The notes beneath the pieces were generated by a model. It ran no database searches. It saw only the letters and a program-made list of their open reading frames with translations, and had not been told where the DNA came from. From Girardinichthys multiradiatus (Eukaryota > Chordata > Actinopteri > Cyprinodontiformes > Goodeidae), in NCBI RefSeq assembly GCF_021462225.1, contig NC_061805.1, positions 49,817,860 through 49,881,859 of the forward strand: a stretch of DNA of 64,000 nt, given 5' to 3'. This document shows positions 55,506 through 64,000 of the stretch, piece after piece (positions within the stretch are counted from its first letter, which is position 1; every line of letters starts with the position of its first letter). Both the position numbers and the translations under genes were made by a program.

Positions 55506-56165
55506 TCTAGATTTAACCTCTAGTCCTCAAGGGCCAATGTCCTGCCACCTTTAGACCTGCTCCTGGTCATACACTCCTGAATCAAATGGCTGAATTACCT
55601 CCTTAGTATGTAATTAAGTTCTACAAAGTCCTGCTAATAACCTCATAGGAGATACCAAAGTGCTGTCCAATTGGCACAAGGGAGATATACGAAGAATTAC
55701 GGGCAGGAAGAACCAAAAACTGTGGATGTTGTTAAAAACTATTATTTCTTAGTGTGGAGTTTTCCCCACTGAAAAATTTCTGAAGTAAAGGTTGAATTTT
55801 TCTAAGCTTTTCAGTGTGAGATTATGTAACTGCAATAAAAGCGTGGAGAGCGCTGTATATTACTCCATAAGTGTGGTAACACATTCTTCCCACCAGGTGA
55901 GAACAGGCAGACCTGCCATCGGGTCACCCAGGGCGTAGCTGCATTGCAGCTCCTGTGAAGCTGTGATGATCAGCAGCTGATCCCGCCTGCTTTCTGCCTG
56001 CAATCACAAGAGAAGAAGAATCAGACTGAGTCAGACAGAAACAGAACCACTGACAGTTAAACTGACCAATACAGGACATGATAACAGAGAGGATTCAGCT
56101 GAGAGCTGAACAACCCTGTCACACTATTCCATATCTGCCTTGTGTTTCAGTTACCTAGGAACATA

Positions 56166-56634
56166 CAGTACCTTGCAAAAGTATTTACCACCTTTGGCTT
56201 TTTACCTATTTTGTTACATTCCAACCTGTAATTTAAGTGTTTTTTGTATTATCTTATGTGATGGATATGCACAAAATACTCTTAGTTGGTGAAGTGAAAT
56301 TAGAAAACACTGAAAAATGTCTGTCAGTGTCAATACACCTTTACTGAAAGGCCCCACAGATTGCAGCACCACCAAACAGGAGGCATCACACCATGAAGAC
56401 CAAAGGACTCTCCAAACAAGTCAGGGACAAAGTTGTTGAGAACAAATCCTTCATCTTGAAATGGAAAGCACATGGTCCCACAACAAACCTGCTAAAAGAG
56501 GGCCTCCAACCAGAACTCACAGACCGGGCAGGGAGGATATTAATCAGAGAGGCAGCACAGAGACCAAAGGTAACCCTGGAGGAGCTGCAGAGTTCCACAG
56601 CAGAGCCTGGAGTATTGGTCCATAGGACATAGAT
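56166..56634 (+). mobile_element. Truncated Tc1 element (left end and transposase start)
   Basis: A TA at 56164-56165 precedes cagtaccttgcaaaagtatt, a Tc1-type terminus similar to the element at 63338. The inverted-repeat region and start of a transposase gene follow. Homology stops near 56634, so the catalytic domain and right end are missing. Confidence 0.75.
56393..56632 (+). pseudogene. Tc1 transposase N-terminal fragment with internal deletion
   Basis: The ORF begins 'MKTKGLSKQVRDKVVE' and continues 'FILKWKAHGPTTNL', 'TDRAGRILIREAAQRP' and 'VTLEELQSSTAE', the DNA-binding half of a Tc1 transposase. Compared with the homologous gene at 63729, about 20 residues are missing between 'VVE' and 'KWK', which removes most of the first helix-turn-helix while keeping the frame open. 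It stops at the truncation point. No catalytic residues are present. Confidence 0.75.
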
Positions 56635-56639
56635 TCATA

Positions 56640-58985
56640 GGTTCTTTAGATTGAGGCATATGTTGCTATTTGGGATCTATGAACCTACTTCAAGCTGTCA
56701 GGCAGGTTCTGTTTAAGTGATTTCTTGAATCTACAGGTCTGGCAGCAATCAGGCCTGGGCATGGATAGTGAAATAAAAAAAAGTTGATCAATAACCATTA
56801 TTTCATGATTTAACAAGGTTAGTTAGCTTTTTTCCCTCAATTAATGAAAACTGCTTTTATATTTACTTGGGTTTGTCTAACCTATAAATTAGTTTGATGA
56901 TTTTAAACATTTAAGTTTGACAAAAATAAAGAAAAAACAGAATTAATCTGAAATGGATGAATGAATTTTAACAGTGTGTCTAAATTTCACGGTTGCTTTT
57001 GTGTGTTTATGCCAGCGTTGGTAATTTTACAGAAACTGATCCATAAGGCAGTTTGAATGACTTCATAAAGGAAGAAAATATCTTTTGGGTATCCTCCAGC
57101 ACAACATCTCTTCTGTCAGCCCTCATGCAGATCAGCAGCGAACCTTTCTTGCAGGAATAAAAATGCAGCCTTGGTCTCCAAATGCTTTGAGTTTTACAAA
57201 GAGGTTTTGCTAAAATATTCTGTGTATGTGGATCAAACTAAGCATGTCACTGATCTTTTTGTTCATATTTAATCTCTGATGATGAACAGGTGGGTGATGA
57301 CTGCAGCGCTTCAAGGAAATGTTTTCCAGTGATGACTTATGGGAACACGTCACTCAGCCAGTAGTCACCTCCGGTAGACTAACAGTGTCTGCAGCAGGTT
57401 GCACTGATTCCTGATTTCACTTGTGAAGATCAGTTTCACCAACTGCAGACATTATTCACAAAAACAGTACAGAAACACACCCAGGCAGGCAGGTTCAGGT
57501 CCACAACTGTAGAATTTTAATCAGGTCTGTGCACAAGTTTCAAATTAAACAGCATTGGTCCATTAATCAGATGTTCCAGGATGGTTTGTGGTTGTTATTA
57601 ATCATGTGTGGCATTAAATCTAAGGCTTGTTTTCCATTCTATATGCAAATCCCAGACCTTCCAGGTGTTCCTCAGTAAACTCAAAGTCAACCTGCCTTTT
57701 CAAGCGCTTGTGATAGTTGAACCGTTCCTGCATTCTAGCCGACATAAGTCAGTAGAGATCCGTTCATGGTAAGAAGCCATACATGACAGAACATGAATGG
57801 AGTTGAGTAGGGCCAAATCAAGCCAGTGGAAAAGAGGCATTAGTTCTTGCAACTGCTGCATTGGGACCCTTTGAAATGCTTTTTAAAATGTCCTTGATAC
57901 TTTCATTTTTTACACAAGGCGAAGCTCACATCGGATATTTTAACGAGTTGAAGCCAAAGGCTTAATGAGTAAGTTAATAATCAGTGTCATTTCTGAAGAA
58001 CATGAAAGGCTCTGTCTGCTATGAGCACTCTTTTAAAAGAACTGAATATTTCAACAGGAAGCAAAGAAAAGGTGATGATAATACACGTAGTGAACAGTGA
58101 GATGCAAATGAAAGGTTTAACATTTGGTTTTACCCTGATAATCAGAGCAGGATGTAAAATCAGTTTTAAAGAGCAGAAATGTCACTTCTTAAACTAACGC
58201 CAGCAGAAATAATGAGTTTCATTTGCTTTTAGAAACTATTTATTTGCATCTTGTTCTTAATTAGTTTCCCACCTTTTGACCAGGGATGAATTTACTATTA
58301 AGCCTAAAGAAGCAGCAGCAAATTACCTAAAAACAGAGCTGATGGTCAGATCTTCTGTTTCATTTTCAATCAAACACAGTAAACTTTACAAAGAAAACCC
58401 AACTGGTTTAAATGGGATGAAAGCTTTAGCTGTGCCCCAGTGACAGCAGTCTGCTTCAGCAGGAGAAGATACTTAATAAGGTGCAGCAGCATCATGAAGA
58501 CAGAGGGGTCAGCAGGTGCAGAAGATCTGAAGGTAAGAAATGCAATGAAAAGTTTTGATGAAACTGAAGTTTATTTGAGCTACCTGCCTCAATAAAGTGG
58601 ATGTTAAAGGTGCCTCAGCTGAAAGGCCACTTCGGTGGTCTCAAACATCAAGCAGCGGACTCATAATAATGTGAACTCCCAGCTCTGTGATGGCTGTTAA
58701 AGCAGAGTGGTGGACTGCAGCATCGGATCATCTGACCTCAACAATAATGCCAGATGGTCTCAGCTGAAGATAAGCTTCTTTATTAAGCCGAGAACAAATA
58801 CGATCCCACTTTCCCCCCAAGCAAATTATCCATATTTCCAAATCATTATATTTATTATATTGCATTAAATTATCTAAATCTTCCTGGCTTTGATAAAATG
58901 ATAATTAGAAAACCCGTTTATTATGCTGTTGCTTTAAGCTCTCTTGGATCTCTAGAATCATCAGAAAATTAACAGTTTGAATCTC
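56640..58985. other. No gene recognised
   Basis: AT-rich sequence without recognisable domains, RNA genes or named repeats; ORFs are short. Confidence 0.45.
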
Positions 58986-58987
58986 TC

Positions 58988-59263
58988 CCCGGGCTGCACG
59001 GTGGAGCAGTTAGTAGCACTGTTGCCTTGCAGCAAGAAAGTCCTGGGTTCAAATCCAGGCCTGGGGTCTTTCTGCATGGGGTTTGCATGTTCTCCCTGTA
59101 AATGTGTGGGTTCTCCCCAGGTACTCCATCTTTCTTCCCACAGTTCAAAAACATGACTGTTAATTGGTCTCTCTAAATTGCCCTTAGGTGTAAGTGTGTG
59201 TGTGGTTGTCTGCTTTGTGTATTTCTGTGTTGCCCTGTTATAGACTGGAGCTCGGATGGATGA
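58988..59263 (+). mobile_element. tRNA-like SINE or related dispersed repeat
   Basis: The segment reads gggctgcacggtggagcagt with an A-box-like part, gttgccttgcagcaagaaag, and a B-box GGGTTCAAATCC at about 59044-59055. It continues through ctttctgcatggggtttgca and ttaattggtctctctaaatt to gccctgttatagactgga. It is a well-known fish repeat with a tRNA-like head. Its right end is truncated near a ggatggatg motif. Confidence 0.7.
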
Positions 59264-59789
59264 ATTCTTGTCCTATAATTTTGGAAAATCATTTTTGGAA
59301 ATCTTTTCATACCTGTATCAGCTTCTTTAAACTCCACCATTTATCACTTTTCTCTTTCACACTTACTTCCTCACCTGAATAAATCCGGCTCCCCTTTTTC
59401 AGGAGTCCCCTTCACCTTCCCTGTTAACGTCCTGTTTCTCCTCACTGCAGATCTGCACATTGCCTCCATCTGCTGAATTACAATCAAAGGATCAAGAAAG
59501 AAAGGAAAATAATGTAGCTCTGCACTGAAATAAAACAGTGTTTGCTGTATAAATACATATTTAATAGCTGAAGGGATGTGGGAAAATGCTGGCTGACTGC
59601 AATCCAATATCTGTATTCACGATTACCTCTAAATAAATAAAGGTAGCCTGCATGATCTATGTTCTTAAGTTCAGCTGCAAAAAAATCTTCAGCTTTCAGT
59701 CTTCTGTTAGTCTAATATAACCAGAAATTAGATATTAGACCAGTTTCTGCATATGAATACATTATGGTGATATTGTAGATATGTTTATA

Positions 59790-59893
59790 CTGTTTAATTT
59801 GTATTGTGTTGCACCGACTACGCCAAAACAAATTCCTTGTATGTCCAAAAACGTACTTGGCAATAAAGCTTTTCTGATTCTGATTCTGATTCT
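59790..59893 (+). repeat. LINE 3' tail (Rex1-like), (GATTCT)n end
   Basis: The sequence gttgcaccgactacgccaaa, acaaattccttgtatgtcca and ttggcaataaagcttttctg ends in repeated GATTCT units. This is the tail typical of a fish LINE family that I associate with Rex1. The same tail occurs inverted at 61322. Confidence 0.55.
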
Positions 59894-59970
59894 AACTGTA
59901 CCAAGGCCATGGCTTTAACACTTAAAATGTCATACAGGAAGTTATGATGTAAAATAATACATATAAAGAT

Positions 59971-60053
59971 AATGTGGTCCACCCATCCATCCACCCATCC
60001 GGCCATTCATCCATCCGGCCACCCACCCATCCATCCACCCATCCATCCACCCA
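59971..60053. repeat. CCAT-rich simple repeat
   Basis: About 80 bp of imperfect ccatccatccaccc-type tetranucleotide repeats, read directly. The ORF encoding Trp-Met-Asp-Gly repeats on the minus strand is an artefact. Confidence 0.95.
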
Positions 60054-60719
60054 TTACATGTTGCATTATAATGTTTAGTAAAATAAATACATACATAACA
60101 AAAATCGAGAAAAATATAAATGAAATGATAAATGAAAATGCTATTAATTATTTTTATACTTCTCATACATGAGGGTATTTACTCCTAATTTTTGGTTTTA
60201 TATATTTATTTAGAAATATAATTTACTTCAGTACTTTCCTATTTATGTTGATCAGACCCAATCAAAACCTAAAAAATATGTTTCTGGAGCAAACAGAAGC
60301 AGCAGCTTCTCGGGTCAAAAGGTCCGAGAGGCCAAACCGATTTATATCAATCCAATCTGACATTTACGCTGAATGAAATATGGACACATTGAATTCATTT
60401 CTTCTATTTCCTGTTAGAGTTAAGTGATATAGTCTCAGAGACATTTTAGATGAAGCACATTTTAACAGTAATATAGAAAATATTGCCTTCAGTAAACTGT
60501 GATAAAGGACCCTGGATGGTAAATGTATGTGCTGAACTGAGCTCATGATTAGAACAAACTGCACAGGCTGTGTTTCATGAAATATCAGAGAGTCAGTTAA
60601 TATCTACTTCTAAAGTAGCCATCAGTTGGTCTCCAGGCTTTCTGAAGGTCTTTCTGAAGGATTTTAGCTGCTTTTTCAATCAGGTATTTGCTCAAATCAG
60701 GCCAGGAGTAGCAAAGTGG

Positions 60720-60759
60720 CTAAATATCTAATTTAAAACTAGATATATTAGATATTTAG
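60720..60759. repeat. Short inverted repeat (13-bp perfect arms)
   Basis: The arms ctaaatatctaat (60720-60732) and attagatatttag (60747-60759) are exact reverse complements separated by 14 bp. It could be a hairpin or the remains of a palindromic MITE. No flanking target duplication is clear. Confidence 0.8.
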
Positions 60760-61321
60760 TTTGGGGTTGTGGGTTATGTGTTGACACAATGCTGGTTCAT
60801 TCTTCAGCTGCGGAGTCTTTTTTTAAAATTTTGAATAGGTTAGAGATAAATGGCTTAACAAAATAAAAATATTCTTCTGATAATGGTCAGTTACTGGGCT
60901 TTAGTTAAAAATAAAACGTTTAAAAAAAAGAAAGTCTTTGAGAGACCTCCAGAAAGCCCAAAGCCACTTTAAAAGATTACAAAGTTTGGCTGTTTGGAGG
61001 GAAACTAGGAAACAGAACCGGTACCAAGCATGTATACAAACTTTCTATTGCTTCACTGTAAACATTTTCATGTTTGCCAGCTTGTAAAAGTATTCACACC
61101 CTTTGTACTTTTCACATACCAACCAGAAACGTATTTGCCTGTCTGAGAACAAAAAGCATCACTACAGAACCCTAGGCTCACACTGACTGACTCAGATCAG
61201 CAGTCAGACACTACGTGACATTTACTCCAAAAGACTTACCGGACCAGACATGTTTGATATCATTATGCTTTCTAAACAAAGAAAACACAATATTTTCCAT
61301 ATGCCGATTTCTCTCTTTGTA

Positions 61322-61640
61322 AAATCAGAATCAGCTTTATTGCCAAGTTCGTACATACAAACAAGGAATTTGCCTCCGGTACACTTTGCTCTTTTGTTCT
61401 GTTTTTGCATTACAGAATATACAAATTTACAATGTACAATATACAATGTACGGAACACATATCTAATATAAAATGGTGCATTTGCAACATCTGTATGCTG
61501 TTGTTTTGTACTCTATTAAATGTTCATCAGAGAAACAGCCTGGGGGAGGAAACTGTCTCTGTGGCGGCTGGTTTTAGTGAACAGTGCTCTGTAGCACTCT
61601 TTTATATGAGTTTTGGACCAGAGCAGATAGTTGGACAGTA
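61322..61640 (-). repeat. LINE 3' end (Rex1-like), inverted relative to 59790
   Basis: The plus strand starts aaaatcagaatcagctttat, tgccaagttcgtacatacaa and acaaggaatttg, the reverse complement of the tail at 59790-59893. It continues into aacagcctgggggaggaaac and tacagtgctctgtagc-like sequence that I recognise as the adjoining part of the same common fish repeat. No intact coding sequence is present. Confidence 0.55.
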
Positions 61641-61644
61641 TAAA

Positions 61645-63335
61645 TGAACACCTGTGTGGCCATTTCTGAGGTGGGAACGGTTAGTTTCAAGTTTTCACTG
61701 GAGTTTTGGACCCACAGATCCAGCACGTTTCCGTCTCCTCCTTGGGAGCCTGCAGCCCACAGCTAAACAAAAAACGACCACATCAGATCCTGAATTAGAC
61801 TGAGCTGTAAATATTTGATGAGCTGCTGCTTGTTTCTTGCAGATTCATGGGCGCCCAAGGTCAGAAGGCTCTGCAGTTTCTCCTTTCAGTGTTTTTACAC
61901 ACGGACAAGCTCAGCAAACAGGAATCCTCACACATTTATGACAGATAGTTACCATAAACATAGAAACATTTTGAGGCTACATCTGATTTATTCTGCAGTT
62001 CAGGGGTCAAAAAGAGAAGCTGCATTCAGTGACAACTGGGGCTCTATGGTCTGTTTTCTGAAGGAGATTTTAAAATGCGCCATTAATCTTTTCACACAAA
62101 CATATTTATTTTTTATTTGCAGTCTAATAAAATATTGAATGAGATAATTTTGTACTTTATTGCTGTCATCTCTTTAGGAATTTGTTTGACCCACATGCAA
62201 ACTCACTCAGGAGACCAGAAAAGGTTCAAAGGTCTGTTTACAGTCAGTATTTCAAGTAACACCGGAAACCCAGTAGGAATTGCTCAGGCAGGTTCTTCAG
62301 GCTTCTCGGGAAATAAATCCACAAAGTTCAAAGAATCTTGCTTACTTCGATCACAAGTAGAAATACACCGGGGAATCATACCACAGGGCTCAGGAGTCAG
62401 GTAATCCAGAATGCTGGTCCAACAGCAGGTCTGAGTCCACACAGAGGTAGGAGCTTGGGAGGTTTAGGAACCAAACCACAGTCTAGAGGTGAATAATCCA
62501 AAGTTCACTGTAGTAAGAGGTACTGGATGTCCAAGTCCAGGTAGAGAGGAAACTGCCCACACCTCACAGGTACACATGGGCAAAAACACTCAAGCAACAA
62601 AGGACTGGTGGCAGGCTCCTAAATACTCCTCCCAGGTATACACAATCAGCCAAGGATCAGGAACACCTGTAGCAGAGTCAGCAGTGGCTCCAGGAGGACC
62701 CCTGGTGGACAAGCACTGTAATAATACTCCCAAGTCCCAACAATTGCACTTAATGGTTAATGAGAGTCAAATATATATATACAGAGTTTGCTAGTAAAAG
62801 CATATGATCAAAGCATATCTGTAAGTAATTAGGTTTTCTCTCACTATATCCAACTTGCTTAATAAAGAAAAAAGAAAAAAAACAAAATGGCTTCAAGTTT
62901 CCATCTTTGTATTTGCATTTTATTTTGTTTATTTAAAAGTTATGTTTCATTTTGTAAACCCGTATTACATATCTGGCATGCCAGGTGCTTGTAACTAAAA
63001 GTGAAACTGACAGCTAGTCCTAGTTTCTGATTAATTGAGGTAATAATTCTCTGACCACTTGGGGGTTCTTGGAGCACTGAAATTTCATCCACAGGTGGTC
63101 AGTTGAAAAACGTGACAGTGACATGATGGCAGAAGTAATCTACCCTGTCCTGATGAAGCACAACGATTTGAATTCCACACCTATGGTCCCAATACACACT
63201 CGCTATTCTAAACCGGAGCAAATCTTGCATACTTTAAAGGCGTAACAGAACTTAATGTGTCGCAAAATCTCTTTTGCTTCCTCATGTTTAAACAGCCATA
63301 ACACAATTTTCAATACATCATCAGGAAGGACAAGA
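61645..63335. other. No gene recognised
   Basis: Short ORFs only. The block 62190-62720 is locally GC-richer and could be an unclassified retroelement piece, but I found no terminal repeats or domains to support that. Confidence 0.35.
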
Positions 63336-63337
63336 TA

Positions 63338-64000
63338 CAGTGCCTTGCTAAAGTACTCGGCCCCCTTGAACTTTTCAACCTCTTGCCACATTTCAGGCTT
63401 CAAACATAAAAATATAAAATTGTAATTTTTTGTGAAGAATCAACAACAAGTGGGACACAATCGTGAAGTGGAATGAAATTTATTGGATGTGTCAAACGTT
63501 TTTAACAAATAAAAAAGTTAAAAGTGGGGTGTGTAATATTATTCGTCCCCTTTACTTTCAGTGCAGCAAACTCACTCCAGAAGTTCAGTGAGGATCTCTG
63601 AATGATCCAATGTTGTCCCAAATGACTAATGATGATAAATAGAATCCACCTGTGTGTAATCAAGTCTCCGTATAAATGCACCTGCTCTGTGATAGTCTCA
63701 GGGTTCTGTTCAAAGTGCAGAGAGCATCATGAAGACCAAGGAACACACCAGGCAGGTCTGACATACTGTTGTGGAGAAGTTTAAAACTGGATTTGGATAC
63801 AAAAAGATTTCCCAAGCTTTAAACATCCCGATGAGCACTGTGCAAACAATCATATTGAAATGGAAGGAGTATCAGACCACTGCAAATCTACCAAGACCCG
63901 GCCGTTCCTCTAAACTTTCATCTCGAACAAGGAGAAGACTGATCAGAGATGCAGCCAAGAGGCCCATGATCACTCTGGATGAACTGCAGAGATCTACAGC
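63338..64000 (+). mobile_element. Tc1 element, cut by the window end
   Basis: TA at 63336-63337 precedes cagtgccttgctaaagtact, a Tc1-type left terminus. The inverted-repeat region runs to about 63560 and is followed by a short 5' untranslated region and the transposase start at 63729. The right half lies outside the window, so its completeness is unknown. It is related to the truncated copy at 56166. Confidence 0.85.
63729..64000 (+). pseudogene. Tc1 transposase start with one nonsense codon
   Basis: From ATG at 63729 the frame reads 'MKTKEHTRQV', a TGA at 63759-63761 (probably from CGA by a single transition), then 'HTVVEKFKTGFGYKKISQAL' and 'NIPMSTVQTIILKWKEY' (first helix-turn-helix). The GRPR-like 'RPGRSSKLS' and 'RRRLIRDAAKRPMITLDELQ' (second helix-turn-helix) follow. 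It stays open to the window edge. A downstream ATG could in principle be used, but the first helix would then be lost. The catalytic domain is beyond the window. Confidence 0.8.

Noticed and set aside
59942..60166. ORF with Trp-Met-Asp-Gly repeats
   Set aside because: This is a translation of the CCAT-rich simple repeat.

Overview
This window looks like gene-poor vertebrate DNA from a teleost fish, probably a percomorph. The evidence is a mix of L2-type LINEs, several Tc1/mariner families, hAT-like and PIF/Harbinger-like elements, tRNA-derived SINEs and simple repeats in AT-rich sequence. I see no complete host protein-coding gene. The only host-gene signal is a CpG-rich island at about 45.12-45.66 kb with an NRF1-like site and a strong minus-strand splice donor, which fits a first exon reading toward lower coordinates. 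No downstream exon is recognised, so much of the window may be intron or intergenic DNA.

Layout. 0.4-4 kb: dispersed repeats, a solitary Tc1 terminus, a LINE scrap and a decayed Tc1 gene. 6.7-10.5 kb: one old minus-strand Tc1/mariner copy split in three, with a tRNA-derived SINE in its first gap and a 2.0 kb hAT-like element (8-bp target duplication) in its second. 14.2-20.7 kb: a near full-length but frameshifted minus-strand L2-type LINE, with a 1.6 kb Tc1 element (copy A) between its endonuclease and reverse transcriptase. 25.4-27.0 kb: a second copy of that Tc1 (copy B), inverted, with an intact 334-residue DD34E transposase, the only convincingly complete CDS here. 27.2-27.8 kb: a LINE 3' remnant. 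30.8-36.2 kb: a second minus-strand LINE broken by two DNA transposons, abutting a PIF/Harbinger remnant. 40.4-43.2 kb: a 2.8 kb minisatellite of 11-bp units arranged in a 748-bp higher-order repeat. 43.3-43.8 kb: a hAT/ZNF862-like transposase relic. 45.1-45.7 kb: the CpG island. 47.0-49.3 kb: a third LINE, plus strand, that keeps its 5' part but lacks its 3' half. 53.6-64 kb: Tc1 fragments, SINEs, a 415-bp hAT MITE with its target duplication, LINE tails and a Tc1 copy cut by the window end.

The most unusual structure is the 11-bp/748-bp higher-order minisatellite. Its minus strand is open in all three frames because of its period and base composition, not because of coding selection. The best functional candidate is the intact Tc1 copy B. 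Two insertions can be checked from sequence alone: removing either element plus one TA restores the interrupted LINE reading frame. Family names rest on recognition of motifs and consensus-like sequence, not on a database search.
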